A stretch of 64,000 bases of DNA from Paramicrobacterium agarici (GCF_002563955.1 NZ_PDJE01000001.1:372001-436000); one strand, 5' to 3'. Shown: positions 44,252 through 53,484, numbered from the stretch's first letter. Program-made: numbers and translations. The notes: a model not told the origin generated them from the letters alone.

Positions 44252-46231
44252 CTACCAGATCGTGACGCGCTGCTCCGGGTCGAGCCAGAGCGCATCACCC
44301 TTCTGGACTCCAAAGGTAGTGTAGAACTCGTTGAGATTCCTCACAATCTGGTTGCACCGGAACTCGTTGGGCGAGTGCGGGTCGATCGCGAGCAGGCGGA
44401 TCGTCTCGGCATCGCGGCCTTTCTGACGCCACGCCTGCGCCCACGACAGGAAAAATCGCTCGGCTCCCGTCAGCCCATCAATGACCGCCGAGTCCTGCCC
44501 GTCGAGCGAAATCAGGTACGCCTTCCAGGCGATGCCGAGCCCGCCGAGATCACCGATGTTCTCGCCGATGGTGAGAGCGCCGTTCACGTGATGGTCGGGC
44601 ACCTGCTGGGGTGCGAGCGCGTTGTACTGCTCGATGAGCGAGCCCGTGCGCTTCTCGAACGCCTCCCGATCAGCATCCGTCCACCAGTCGATGAGACGGC
44701 CATCGCCATCGAAGCGTGAACCCTGATCGTCGAAGCCGTGGCCGAGCTCGTGCCCGATCACGGCGCCGATTGCGCCGTAGTTGGCCGCAGCATCCCGTGA
44801 CGCATCAAAGAACGGGAACTGCAGGATCGCCGCGGGGAAGACGATCTCGTTGAACCCGGGGTTGTAGTAGGCGTTGACGGTCTGCGGCGTCATGAACCAC
44901 TCGTCACGATCGAGCGGCTTGCCGATCTTCGACACCTCACGGTGCAGCTCGAACCGGTTGGCGCGGTGCACGTTGCCAATGAGGTCGGCCGGATCGATCT
45001 CAAGCGTCGTGTAGTCACGCCATTTCACGGGGTAGCCGATCTTCGGTGTGAACTTCGCCAGCTTGTCGAGAGCCCGTTCGCGCGTCTCGGGACTCATCCA
45101 GTCGAGCGTGGAGATCGACTGCCGGTAAGCCTCGATCAGGTTCGCGACGAGCTCGTCCATGGCCGTCTTCGCCTCGGGCGGGAAGTGCCGTTCGATGTAG
45201 ACACGGCCGACAGCTTCGCCCATGGCGCCCTCGACCAGCGAGACGCCGCGCTTCCAGCGTTCGCGCTGCTCGGGCGTGCCCGTGATGGTGCGGCCGTAGA
45301 AGTCGAAGTTCTCGCTGACGAAGTCATCGGTGAGATAGGGCGCGGCGTCGTGCAGCACCTTCCACGCCAGCCAGTCCTTCCACGCGTCGAGCTTCTCGTC
45401 GACGAGCAGAGGGCCGAGACCCTCGAGGTACGACGGCTGCATGACGACGATCTCGGCAAGCGCGTCGTCCGGCATGTCGAGCGCGTTCTTCCACGGCGAC
45501 ATGTCGACGCCCTTGATCAGGCCGAGGGCGTCCTCGCCCGAATACAGGTTGTACGTCTTCTGGGCGTCGCGCGTCGCGACGTTGTCCCAGTGCTGCGCGG
45601 CCAGCTCGGTCTCGAGGTCGAACACGCGCTGAGCGCGCGCGGCAGCGTCGTCGAGCCCGCCGAGCCCGAACATGCGCTGCAGGTGCTCAAGGTACGCCGA
45701 GCGGATCTCCGCGAACTTCTCGTCGCGGTAGTAGCTCTCGTCTGGAAGCGTGATGCCACCCTGAACCATGAACATCACGTACCGCTCTGGGTTTCCCGGG
45801 TCGTTGTCGACGCCCATGCCGACAAAGCCGCCGAGTCCGTCGTTCTCGAGCGTTCCGATCGTCTCGAGCAGTTCGGCGATCGACGAGACGGCGGATGCTG
45901 CACGCAGCTGCTCTGCGACGGGCTCGACGCCCAGCTCGGCAATGCGCTCGGTGTTCATGAAGCTCGCGTAGAGGTCGCCGACCTTGCGGGCCTCTGCCGC
46001 AGCATCCGTGTCGTCGAAGACGCCCTTCTGTGCATCGAGGATGATCTGCTGAACGTTCTTCTCAGCGGTCTCGGCGAGCTGGTGGAACGTGCCCCACCTG
46101 GCCTTGTCGCCCGGGATCTCTGTGTTGTCGATCCACGTGCCGTTGACGTGCCTGAACAAATCGTCTTGAGCGCGGATGTCGGCACTGAGGCCGTCAATTT
46201 CGATACCGGAGTTCAGAACACCATCAGTCAT
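44252..46231 (-). CDS. M13 family metallopeptidase (neprilysin-like, PepO)
   Basis: 659 residues, typical for bacterial M13. The zinc motif HExxH is in VIGHELGHGFDDQGSRF (about residue 490), and the third ligand Glu and Asp are in ENIGDLGGLGIAW (about 553). NAYYNPGFNEIVFPAAILQ is the substrate-binding NAYY motif. There is no signal sequence, so it is cytosolic, an oligopeptide endopeptidase. TAGGCT lies 6 nt before the ATG (leaderless). It converges with nothing; the beta-lactamase-like gene follows on the same strand. Confidence 0.94.
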   Translation of the reverse strand: MTDGVLNSGIEIDGLSADIRAQDDLFRHVNGTWIDNTEIPGDKARWGTFHQLAETAEKNVQQIILDAQKGVFDDTDAAAEARKVGDLYASFMNTERIAELGVEPVAEQLRAASAVSSIAELLETIGTLENDGLGGFVGMGVDNDPGNPERYVMFMVQGGITLPDESYYRDEKFAEIRSAYLEHLQRMFGLGGLDDAAARAQRVFDLETELAAQHWDNVATRDAQKTYNLYSGEDALGLIKGVDMSPWKNALDMPDDALAEIVVMQPSYLEGLGPLLVDEKLDAWKDWLAWKVLHDAAPYLTDDFVSENFDFYGRTITGTPEQRERWKRGVSLVEGAMGEAVGRVYIERHFPPEAKTAMDELVANLIEAYRQSISTLDWMSPETRERALDKLAKFTPKIGYPVKWRDYTTLEIDPADLIGNVHRANRFELHREVSKIGKPLDRDEWFMTPQTVNAYYNPGFNEIVFPAAILQFPFFDASRDAAANYGAIGAVIGHELGHGFDDQGSRFDGDGRLIDWWTDADREAFEKRTGSLIEQYNALAPQQVPDHHVNGALTIGENIGDLGGLGIAWKAYLISLDGQDSAVIDGLTGAERFFLSWAQAWRQKGRDAETIRLLAIDPHSPNEFRCNQIVRNLNEFYTTFGVQKGDALWLDPEQRVTIW

Positions 46232-46237
46232 GCACCC

Positions 46238-46243
46238 AGCCTA
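46238..46243 (-). promoter_or_regulatory. -10 box of leaderless M13 peptidase gene
   Basis: Read on the minus strand, TAGGCT is followed by GGGTGC and ATG 46231, the same box and spacing as the acrylyl-CoA reductase-like gene at 11742. Confidence 0.6.
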
Positions 46244-46249
46244 AACGAG

Positions 46250-46603
46250 CTAGACAACCAAACAGAACGGGTGCCCCGCGGGATCGAGATAGACCCGGAA
46301 GCCCTCCTCTTTCACGCCGGCATCCGTCGCACCTCGATCGAGCACCTGGCGCTCGCCCTCGTCGAGGTCGTCGACCGTGACGTCGAGGTGAAACTGCTGC
46401 GGCACATCCTGGCCCGGCCACTCGGGCGCTCGATAGTCGTCGACCTTCTGGAAGGCGACGGCGGGGATCCCCTCGGCATAGCCGATCGTGATCCAGTCGT
46501 CCTCCGTGGTGACCCGCGACATTCCGAGCAGCTCTTCGTAGAACGGCGCGAGTGCCGCCGGGTCGGGGCAATCGATGACTGTGGAGTGAAGTTTTCCAAT
46601 CAT
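46250..46603 (-). CDS. VOC family (glyoxalase-like) protein
   Basis: 117 residues, one vicinal-oxygen-chelate module pair. MIGKLHSTVIDCPDPAALAP is the standard start, FYEELLGM the first motif, HLDVTVDDLDEGERQVLDRG the second half, and RVYLDPAGHPFCLVV the ending with the metal-ligand region. Such proteins range from dioxygenases to antibiotic-binding proteins; no substrate can be named. It is leaderless (TATGGT, 6 nt). Confidence 0.88.
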   Translation of the reverse strand: MIGKLHSTVIDCPDPAALAPFYEELLGMSRVTTEDDWITIGYAEGIPAVAFQKVDDYRAPEWPGQDVPQQFHLDVTVDDLDEGERQVLDRGATDAGVKEEGFRVYLDPAGHPFCLVV

Positions 46604-46609
46604 GGTGCG

Positions 46610-46615
46610 ACCATA
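46610..46615 (-). promoter_or_regulatory. -10 box of leaderless VOC gene
   Basis: On the minus strand TATGGT is followed by CGCACC and ATG 46603. Confidence 0.6.
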
Positions 46616-46645
46616 CGACGCGACACCACCACAGAAAACCCCTTG

Positions 46646-47653
46646 TCAGCGCGGCTCAGGTGTGAACGAGGTACTGCTCAAGAGCTGTTCGCTCAGTGTC
46701 CACAGACGCCGGGCGGACCGCGGATCAATGGAGTGGGAGACCACATCTGCGGGAATCTCCTCCGCCGTCACGGGTCGCTGATTGTCGTTCAGCTCTGAGA
46801 TGTCGCAGTTGTTCAGGTAGATGCCGCCGATCCCGGCAAGCAGAGGACTCGTAGCGCCGAAGACAATCGTCGCGGCTCCCTGCTCAGGCGTCTTCTTGCC
46901 GCGCTCCGGGTCGATGATCGGCTCGCCGGACTCATCGATCAGCCCCAGCTCACGCTGGGCATCCGCGCCGACGGCGCTGTTGAACGCCGTGCTGGCGATG
47001 ACACCAGGGTGAGCGGCGAACGCGCGAATCATGTCGCCGCGCCACCGGCGGTCCAGCTCCACCGTGAAGAGCACGTTCGCCGTCTTCGACTGGGCGTAGG
47101 CGAGGCCGGGGTCGAAACTGCGCTCGACGAAGTTCGGGTCGTCCCAGAGAATGCCGGACATTCTCTGGGCGCCCGAGGTCGTGCTGACGACGCGCGCTCC
47201 CCTGGCGGCCTTCAATGAGGGATACAGACTCTGTGTCAGCTGGAAGTGACCGAGGTGGTTTGTGGCGAGCTGCGCTTCGTAGCCGCGTGCGTCGCGCTCA
47301 ATCTCGTCCGTGCCTGCGTGCCCCGCGTTGTTGATCAGGGTGTGAAGGGGACGATCGGATTCGAGCCAACGCTGCGCGAAGGCGTCGATCGATGCCGGAT
47401 CGAGCAGGTCGAGACGACTCACCTCGACGCGCTCGATCCCCTCGACGGCGGCCGCTGCGCGGTCGGCGTCTCGAGAGCCCACGGTGACGGACGCTCCCGC
47501 TGCCGACAGTGCTCGCGTGATCACGAGACCGAGCCCGGAGTGGCCGCCCGTGACGACGACATTCTTTCCGGTGAGGTCGATCCCCGCGAGCACGTCGTCG
47601 ACAGTCGACGACGCCGAGAATCCGCTCCCGATGGGATGCTGCTGATGTCTCAT
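46646..47653 (-). CDS. SDR oxidoreductase (protochlorophyllide-reductase/WWOX-like subgroup)
   Basis: 335 residues. Cofactor loop TGGHSGLG, NAG motif LINNAGHAG, catalytic Ser in VVSTTSGAQRMSG and YxxxK in GLAYAQSKTANVLF. LATNHLGHFQLTQSL is typical of the retinol/protochlorophyllide-like SDRs. A GGGAACC sequence precedes the ATG as a weak ribosome-binding site. It lies 29 nt after the aldo/keto reductase gene, so both reductases are probably controlled by the divergent TetR. Confidence 0.88.
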   Translation of the reverse strand: MRHQQHPIGSGFSASSTVDDVLAGIDLTGKNVVVTGGHSGLGLVITRALSAAGASVTVGSRDADRAAAAVEGIERVEVSRLDLLDPASIDAFAQRWLESDRPLHTLINNAGHAGTDEIERDARGYEAQLATNHLGHFQLTQSLYPSLKAARGARVVSTTSGAQRMSGILWDDPNFVERSFDPGLAYAQSKTANVLFTVELDRRWRGDMIRAFAAHPGVIASTAFNSAVGADAQRELGLIDESGEPIIDPERGKKTPEQGAATIVFGATSPLLAGIGGIYLNNCDISELNDNQRPVTAEEIPADVVSHSIDPRSARRLWTLSEQLLSSTSFTPEPR

Positions 47654-47682
47654 TGTGGTTCCCTTCGTCTACGCGACTCGTG

Positions 47683-48717
47683 TCACGCGGCTGCGCGTGT
47701 CGCGGTCGGCAGCCGACGCAGCGATGCCTGCTGCAGCGCCGGCGGCACATACGAGGCCTGGTCGGGACGGCCCACATCGGTTCCCGGCGGAACGATCTCG
47801 TCAATGCGGTCAAGCACGTCGTCAGAGAGCGTCACGTCTGCTGCCGCAAGCAGGTCGTCAAGCTGCTCCATCGTGCGGGGGCCGATGAGCACTGAACTGA
47901 CGGCCGGATGCGCCACCGCGAAGGCCAGCGCCAGGTGCGGCATCGAGAGGCCGGCCTCCTCGGCGAGCGCCGCGATCTTCTCGACAGCATCCAGTCGCTC
48001 GGTGTCGCTGAAGCTCGAGAACACGGCGGCCCGGCGAAGGTCAGTGGCGCCGTCTCGCCGAATGCGCCCCGACAGCATCCCCTTTGCCATGGGGCTCCAG
48101 GTGAGCACGCCCATGCCGTAGCGGTCGGTCACGGGAAGCACCTCGGCTTCGATCGCACGATTGAGGATCGAGTACGGCGGCTGCTCGGTGCGGAAGGGCT
48201 CGAGGCCGTGCCGCTCGGCGACCCACTGCGCCTCGACGATCTGCGATGCGGGCACGGTCGACGCCCCGATCGCGCGCACCTTTCCGCTGCGCACCAGCTC
48301 GGTCAGCGCCGACAGGGTCTCGTCGATATCGGTGTCGGGGTCGAGCCTGTGCATCTGGTAGAGGTCGATGTGATCGGTCTGCAGGCGACGAAGCGAGTTC
48401 TCGACCTCGGTCATAATCCATCGTCGCGATGCGCCTTTGTGGTTGGGGTCGTCGCTCATCGGAAGCCCGAATTTCGTCGCGAGCACGACATCGTCGCGGC
48501 GGCCCTTGAGCGCTTTGCCGACGACGACCTCTGATTCGCCGCGCGAGTACGCATCAGCGGTGTCAACGAGGTTGATTCCGGAGTCGAGAGCCTTGTGAAT
48601 GATGCGCACGGAATCGTCGTGGTCGGGATTGCCGAGCCCCTCGGCCCCCAGCACCATGGTGCCAAGAGCGAAAGAGCTGACCTGGATGCCGGTGCGGCCG
48701 AGTGTGCGGTAGTGCAT
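47683..48717 (-). CDS. aldo/keto reductase
   Basis: 344 residues beginning MHYRTLGRTGIQVSSFALGT. The catalytic tetrad lies in NLVDTADAYSRGESE (Asp, Tyr), VVLATKFGLPM (Lys) and DLYQMHRLDPDTD (His). The C-terminal NADPH site is SVLIGPRTMEQLDDLLAA. It reduces carbonyls with NADPH, substrate unknown. First of a two-gene operon with the SDR, divergent from a TetR gene across an operator at 48813-48827. Confidence 0.9.
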   Translation of the reverse strand: MHYRTLGRTGIQVSSFALGTMVLGAEGLGNPDHDDSVRIIHKALDSGINLVDTADAYSRGESEVVVGKALKGRRDDVVLATKFGLPMSDDPNHKGASRRWIMTEVENSLRRLQTDHIDLYQMHRLDPDTDIDETLSALTELVRSGKVRAIGASTVPASQIVEAQWVAERHGLEPFRTEQPPYSILNRAIEAEVLPVTDRYGMGVLTWSPMAKGMLSGRIRRDGATDLRRAAVFSSFSDTERLDAVEKIAALAEEAGLSMPHLALAFAVAHPAVSSVLIGPRTMEQLDDLLAAADVTLSDDVLDRIDEIVPPGTDVGRPDQASYVPPALQQASLRRLPTATRAAA

Positions 48718-48806
48718 GGCGTCTTCTTTCTTCTGTGCTCGATACGGGTGTCTGCGGCGTTCCGGAATCGATTGATATGCTGGTCTAAGCGGAACACCTT
48801 TCCACT

Positions 48807-48827
48807 ACTATACGGAACAATGTTCCG
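48807..48827. promoter_or_regulatory. TetR operator with overlapping -10 box
   Basis: CGGAACA-A-TGTTCCG (48813-48827) is a perfect 7-bp inverted repeat directly after TACTAT (48807-48812). A related half-site GGAACA occurs at 48791. It sits in the divergent aldo/keto-reductase/TetR gap and should be autoregulatory. Confidence 0.75.
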
Positions 48828-48848
48828 GTTATGCAAGGGAGAATTCTC

Positions 48849-49418
48849 ATGAGCGCACAGCGTGCTCTCCGATCCGACGCCAAACGCAACGTCGAGGCAC
48901 TGGTCGAGTCAGCGAGGACGCACTTCGCTGAGTCGGGGGTGGATGCTCCCGCGCGAGCGATCGCCGACACGGCAGGCGTGGGCGTCGGAACGCTCTACCG
49001 GCATTTTCCGCAACGTTCCGATCTCGTCATCGCCGTCTTTCAGCATGAGGTGGACGCCTGCGCTGGCGCCGCGCCGGAGTTGGCCGCGACGCTCCCCCCT
49101 GCAGACGCCCTCGTCGCATGGCTGCGGCGCTACACGGACTTTCTCGGCACGAAAAAGGGTCTCGGCAAGGCGCTGCACTCGGGAGATCCCGCCTTCGAGG
49201 CTCTGCCCGAGTACTTTCTCGCCAATCTCCGCCCAGCACTCGAGTCCCTTCTCGTTGCAGCAGAAGCCGCAGGCGAGATTCGCTCCGGCGTGAACGCGAA
49301 AGATTTCCTCTACGCGATCGCCAACCTCTCGGTGCCCGTCGTCGACGATGCCTCGGGCGGCGGCAATGACATGGTCGGGCTTCTGATCGACGGCCTGCGC
49401 CACACGGCGAGATCGTGA
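48849..49418 (+). CDS. TetR family transcriptional regulator
   Basis: 189 residues from ATG 48849, selected because AAGGGAG lies 7-8 nt upstream; an ATG at 48831 lacks this. The HTH is ARAIADTAGVGVGTLYRHFP, and the C-terminal domain with LVAWLRRYTDFLGTKKGLGK matches the SACE_7040/TetR_C_31-like group that often represses neighbouring reductases. The palindrome at 48813-48827 is its likely site, controlling both itself and the SDR/aldo-keto reductase operon. Confidence 0.88.
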   Translation: MSAQRALRSDAKRNVEALVESARTHFAESGVDAPARAIADTAGVGVGTLYRHFPQRSDLVIAVFQHEVDACAGAAPELAATLPPADALVAWLRRYTDFLGTKKGLGKALHSGDPAFEALPEYFLANLRPALESLLVAAEAAGEIRSGVNAKDFLYAIANLSVPVVDDASGGGNDMVGLLIDGLRHTARS

Positions 49419-49474
49419 GTGCGCGGGCGCAGTGCAACGAGGCGGCGCTTCGCAGCCTCGGCACCACACCCCGT

Positions 49475-49480
49475 TAGAGT
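49475..49480 (+). promoter_or_regulatory. -10 box of leaderless MATE gene
   Basis: TAGAGT followed by 7 nt (CGTACGC) and GTG 49488. Confidence 0.55.
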
Positions 49481-49487
49481 CGTACGC

Positions 49488-50801
49488 GTGACATCTGTTG
49501 ACCGCGAGATCATGCGCCTCGCGGTGCCGGCTCTCGGCGCCCTCATTGCCGAACCCATGTTTCTTCTCGCAGACTCTGCGATGGTCGGGCATCTCGGTGT
49601 CGAACCCCTCGCTGGCCTCGGCATCGCGAGCGCCGTGCTGCAGACGATTATCGGTCTCATGGTGTTTCTCGCCTACGCGACGACGCCCGCCGTCGCCCGA
49701 CTGCTCGGCGCCGGCGACGAACGCGGAGGCGTCTCGGTCGGAATCGACGGCATCTGGCTCGCGCTCGGCCTCGGCATTGTGCTCGCCGGTGCGGGTTGGG
49801 CCTCGACACCGCTCATGATCGCGCCCTTCGGAGCCACCGAGGGCGTCGCCGAGCAGGCATCCATTTATCTGGGCATCTCGATGGCGGGCATTCCTGCGAT
49901 GCTCATCGTCTACGCCGCAACCGGTCTGCTGCGTGGGCTGCAAGACACGAAGACGCCGCTGTTCGTGGCCGTCGCCGGATTCGGTGCGAACATCGTGCTC
50001 AACTTCATCTTCATGTATGTGCTCGACTTCGGCATCGCGGGCTCTGCGCTGGGAACCGTCGTGGCCCAGTGGGGCATGGTCGCCGCATACCTCGCCGTCG
50101 TACTGTGCCATGCGCGCAGGACGAACGCGACGATCCGGCCGACTCGTGCAGGGCTGCGCGGCTCAGCGCTGTCGGGCGGCTGGCTTTTCGTGCGAACGGC
50201 AAGCCTGCGCGCGGCGATGCTGCTGTCGATCTTCGTCGCCACATCACTCGGCACGGCGGAGCTGGCGGGGTTCCAGATCATGATGACGATCTACGGCACG
50301 ACGGCATTTGCCCTCGATGCGCTGGCGATTGCCGCTCAGGCGCTCATCGGCAAGGGTCTCGGCGCCGGCAACGTCACGGAGGTGCGCGCCGTGCTCGTGC
50401 GCTGCCTCGTCTGGGGCCTCGGCGCCGGCGTCGTGATCGGAGCCATCGTCGCCGGTCTCAGCGGCGTGCTCGGACACGCGTTCACGGGCGACGCGGACCT
50501 GGCTCAGATGATGACTCCCGCGATGATCGTGCTCGGCTGCAGTGTCCCGCTCGGCGGCTTCGTCTTCGTTCTCGACGGCGTGCTGATCGGCGCTGGCGAT
50601 GCGCGCTACCTTGCGCTCACCGGCATCCTCAACGTGCTCTGCTATCTGCCGCTCGCGCTCTGGGTGTACGTCGCATCACCATCAGGAGTGGCCGGGCTTG
50701 CCTGGCTCACGGCCGCGTTCAGCTTCGGCTACATTGCGGCACGCGCGCTCACTCTGGGTCTGCGCTCGCGCACGACAGCGTGGATGCGCACGGGTGCGTA
50801 G
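49488..50801 (+). CDS. MATE family efflux transporter (DinF-like)
   Basis: 437 residues from GTG 49488, opening VTSVDREIMRLAVPALGALI. Twelve membrane helices are expected in two MATE halves; AEPMFLLADSAMVGHLGVEP is the family signature with the conserved Asp, and the second half begins near GSALSGGWLFVRTASLRAAM. It exports cationic compounds using an ion gradient. The frame is open upstream of the chosen start, which is fixed by the leaderless box. Confidence 0.92.
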   Translation: MTSVDREIMRLAVPALGALIAEPMFLLADSAMVGHLGVEPLAGLGIASAVLQTIIGLMVFLAYATTPAVARLLGAGDERGGVSVGIDGIWLALGLGIVLAGAGWASTPLMIAPFGATEGVAEQASIYLGISMAGIPAMLIVYAATGLLRGLQDTKTPLFVAVAGFGANIVLNFIFMYVLDFGIAGSALGTVVAQWGMVAAYLAVVLCHARRTNATIRPTRAGLRGSALSGGWLFVRTASLRAAMLLSIFVATSLGTAELAGFQIMMTIYGTTAFALDALAIAAQALIGKGLGAGNVTEVRAVLVRCLVWGLGAGVVIGAIVAGLSGVLGHAFTGDADLAQMMTPAMIVLGCSVPLGGFVFVLDGVLIGAGDARYLALTGILNVLCYLPLALWVYVASPSGVAGLAWLTAAFSFGYIAARALTLGLRSRTTAWMRTGA

Positions 50802-50816
50802 CCCATCGTCATTCGA

Positions 50817-50850
50817 AAATGTAGATTTTTGTCTACATTTAGAATAAAAT
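50817..50850. promoter_or_regulatory. operator and -10 box of Phd/VapC module
   Basis: Inverted repeat AAATGTAGA (50817-50825), 6-nt spacer, TCTACATTT (50832-50840), then TAAAAT (50845-50850) 6 nt before ATG 50857. Strongly A/T-rich in a GC-rich region. Typical layout for toxin-antitoxin autorepression. Confidence 0.8.
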
Positions 50851-50856
50851 TGTGCT

Positions 50857-51111
50857 ATGGCACAGACGGTCCCCATCGGCAAACTGCGGCAGAACCCTAC
50901 GGAGGTTCTGCGCGCCGTCGCGGCAGGCCAGCAGTTCGTCATCACGAATCATCGTGTACCCGTCGCAAATCTCGTGCCTTATCGGGAGAGCGCCGGCATC
51001 TCTGGCCCGGAACTCATGCGGCGCCTCCGTCAGGTTCACGACGATGAGACGTGGAACGACGAATTGCATGCGCTGCGCGAGACCGAGACGGGGCGGGATC
51101 CGTGGCAGTAG
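50857..51111 (+). CDS. Phd/YefM-type antitoxin
   Basis: 84 residues. The fold is visible in VPIGKLRQNPTEVLRAVAAG and the beta-hairpin QFVITNHRVPVANLVPYRES. The C-terminal part (LMRRLRQVHDDETWNDEL) would wrap the toxin. It binds its own promoter and blocks the VapC RNase encoded next, whose start overlaps its stop by 10 nt. Leaderless start; the operator overlaps the promoter. Confidence 0.9.
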   Translation: MAQTVPIGKLRQNPTEVLRAVAAGQQFVITNHRVPVANLVPYRESAGISGPELMRRLRQVHDDETWNDELHALRETETGRDPWQ

Positions 51112-51521
51112 CGCCGGCTGTCGCACTTCTCGATACCTCGGTCACCATCGCTCTGACTCAAGAAGGTCGTCGTCTCGATCTGAGTTCGTATGATCGCCTT
51201 CTTATCTCGTCGATCACGTATGCCGAACTTCGACTTGGAGTCGCGTGCGCGCGCAGCGCAGATTCAGCTCGCCAGCGGTCCGCAGCTCTCGAAGAGATCT
51301 CGGCACTCTTCGGAGAAGGCCTGCCTTTCGACGACGCTGCTTCTGCATCATATGGGCGCATTCTGCAGGCGGTCGCACGACGAAAAGGGGAGCCGAAAGC
51401 GCACGCTAACGACCGCATGATCGCCGCCGTTGCCGCCGCTCACGATTTGCCGTTGCTGACGTTGAACCCGTCAGACCTCCGAGGGCTCGACTCCCATCTT
51501 CTAGTGATCGACGCCCGCTGA
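51102..51521 (+). CDS. vapC: PIN-domain toxin, VapC family
   Basis: 139 residues from GTG 51102. PIN acidic residues are Asp11 (VALLDTSV), Glu42 (ITYAELRLG) and Asp104 (AHANDRMIAAVA), with a fourth near LTLNPSDL. VapC toxins cleave tRNA or rRNA when their antitoxin is degraded. The overlap with the antitoxin gene makes this a standard type II module; the RNA target is not predictable. Confidence 0.92.
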   Translation: MAVAPAVALLDTSVTIALTQEGRRLDLSSYDRLLISSITYAELRLGVACARSADSARQRSAALEEISALFGEGLPFDDAASASYGRILQAVARRKGEPKAHANDRMIAAVAAAHDLPLLTLNPSDLRGLDSHLLVIDAR

Positions 51522-51613
51522 GGTTGTCGATCACAGTATCCACCGATTGGTGGAGGGCACAATCAGCCTGACGGATGCTGCCGCACGGCGCCCCGCACCG
51601 CCAGTGTTGAATC

Positions 51614-52588
51614 ATGGCAACCACTGATACTCCTGGCAGCACTGACACTCCGAGCACCGCTGATACTCCGGGCAGCACAGGAACTCGGCCCGGCGCTGGC
51701 AACATCGTCGAAGTGCGCGACCTGCGCAAGACCTACGGCTCGTTCACGGCGCTCGACGGCGTGAGCTTCGACATTCATCGCGGCGAGACATTCGCGCTGC
51801 TCGGCCCGAACGGTGCGGGCAAGTCCACGACGATCGAGATCCTCGAGGGGTACCGCCAGCGCTCGGCCGGCGCGGTCAGCGTTCTCGGCTCCGATCCCGA
51901 GAAGGGCGGTCTGCCGTGGCGGTCGCAGCTCGGCATCGTGCTGCAGTCAGGTGGGGAGTCAGGCAACATCACGGTGCGCGAGCAGCTCACCGAGTTCGCC
52001 GGCTACTACCCCACGCCGCGTGACGTCGACGAGGTGCTCGCGGCGGTCGGTCTCGCCGAGCAGCACAAGACGCGCATCGGCAAGCTCTCGGGCGGGCAGC
52101 GGCGACGCGTTGACGTCGCGCTCGGCATCATCGGCAATCCGCAGCTGCTCTTTCTCGACGAGCCGACGACGGGCTTCGACCCCGAGGCCCGGCGTCAGTT
52201 CTGGGGTCTCATCCGCTCGCTCAAGGCCGATGGCACCAGCATCCTGCTCACCACTCACTACCTCGACGAGGCAGCACAGCTGGGCGACCGTGCCGCCGTG
52301 ATCGCGGGCGGCCGGCTCGTGGACATCGGAGGCATCGACGCGATCGGGGGACGCGAATCGCGCGTTCCGATCGTGCGATGGACGGATGCTGCCGGGCGCC
52401 GTCACGAGGAGCGCACCCCAGAGCCGGGACGCCTCGTCGCCGCACTCGTGGCAGAGAGCTCTGGCGAGCCACGTGACCTCGAGATCGTGCGGCCGACGCT
52501 CGAAGGCGTTTACCTCGAGCTCATCGCAGACGCAGACGACGAGGGCTCCGCGAACGCCCTCACCATGGATCAGGAGAACGCAGCATGA
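51614..52588 (+). CDS. ABC transporter ATP-binding protein with Thr/Pro-rich head
   Basis: 324 residues. Residues 1-29 are low-complexity repeats of TDTPGST type, unusual for an ATPase. Walker A GPNGAGKST, signature LSGGQRRRVDVALGI, Walker B LLFLDEPTTGFDPEA, and H-loop LLTTHYLDEAAQLGDR of the drug-exporter (DrrA) type. A C-terminal extension of about 80 residues follows. It overlaps the permease by ATGA and precedes a two-component system. Confidence 0.9.
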   Translation: MATTDTPGSTDTPSTADTPGSTGTRPGAGNIVEVRDLRKTYGSFTALDGVSFDIHRGETFALLGPNGAGKSTTIEILEGYRQRSAGAVSVLGSDPEKGGLPWRSQLGIVLQSGGESGNITVREQLTEFAGYYPTPRDVDEVLAAVGLAEQHKTRIGKLSGGQRRRVDVALGIIGNPQLLFLDEPTTGFDPEARRQFWGLIRSLKADGTSILLTTHYLDEAAQLGDRAAVIAGGRLVDIGGIDAIGGRESRVPIVRWTDAAGRRHEERTPEPGRLVAALVAESSGEPRDLEIVRPTLEGVYLELIADADDEGSANALTMDQENAA

Positions 52589-53442
52589 CGACAGCAGACG
52601 TCGCACCCGTCACCTCAGCGCGCACGGACGCGCTTCCGGCCTTCTCGCCGACGCGCACGTTGCGCCTCGGCATCCGTCGCATCTCACTCGAGCTGAAGAC
52701 CTACTTCCGCGCTGGCGACCAGGTGTTCTTCACGTTTCTCTTTCCCACGCTCATCTACTCGCTGTTCGCGGCGGTCTTCGCCGATCAAGACTTGCCCGAC
52801 GGCGTGAGCATGGCCACGTACTACCTGCCGGGCATGATCGCAGGAGCCATTCTGCTCTCGGGCGTGCAGAACCTCGCCGGCGACATCGCGGTGGAGAAGA
52901 GTGACGGAACTCTCAAGCGCCTCGGCGGTTCACCGCTGTCACCACTGTCGTACTTCGTGGGCAAGCTCGGGCAGGTGATCGTCACGAGCCTGCTGCAGAT
53001 CGGGCTGCTCGTGCTCGTTGCCGTGCTCGTCTTCGACGCGCAGCTTCCCGCCACAGTCGAGGGCTGGACGACCGTGGCGTGGGTGTATGTTCTCGGCATC
53101 GCGGCGTGCTCGTTCGCGGGCATCGCCCTCTCGGCCGTGCCCCGCTCGGGCAAGACCGCGTCGGCCGTGATCATTCCGATCGTTCTGGTGCTGCAGTTCA
53201 TCTCGGGCGTTTACCTGCAATTCTCTATGCTTCCGGACTGGCTGCAGACAGCATCCGGACTCTTCCCCGTGCGCTGGATGGCGCAGGGCCTGCGCGCGGC
53301 ATTCCTCCCCGAGACGTGGGCCACGGCCGAGCCGAGCGGAAGCTGGGATCTGCCGCTCGTCGCCCTCATGCTCGCCGGGTGGATCGTGCTGGCGCTTATT
53401 CTGTCGCGCCTGACGTTCCGGTGGATTCACAAAGACCGATGA
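52585..53442 (+). CDS. ABC-2 type permease
   Basis: 285 residues with about six membrane helices. LELKTYFRAGDQVFFTFLFP is the first, LAGDIAVEKSDGTLKRLGGS the conserved ABC-2 loop, and IVLVLQFISGVYLQFSMLPD the fifth. It pairs with the overlapping ATPase as a DrrAB-like exporter. The sensor kinase starts 42 nt downstream, so transporter and regulators are probably one operon. Confidence 0.9.
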   Translation: MTTADVAPVTSARTDALPAFSPTRTLRLGIRRISLELKTYFRAGDQVFFTFLFPTLIYSLFAAVFADQDLPDGVSMATYYLPGMIAGAILLSGVQNLAGDIAVEKSDGTLKRLGGSPLSPLSYFVGKLGQVIVTSLLQIGLLVLVAVLVFDAQLPATVEGWTTVAWVYVLGIAACSFAGIALSAVPRSGKTASAVIIPIVLVLQFISGVYLQFSMLPDWLQTASGLFPVRWMAQGLRAAFLPETWATAEPSGSWDLPLVALMLAGWIVLALILSRLTFRWIHKDR

Positions 53443-53484
53443 CGGCGTCGAGCTTCGCGGCTCGCAACGTGAGAATCTAGGGCA

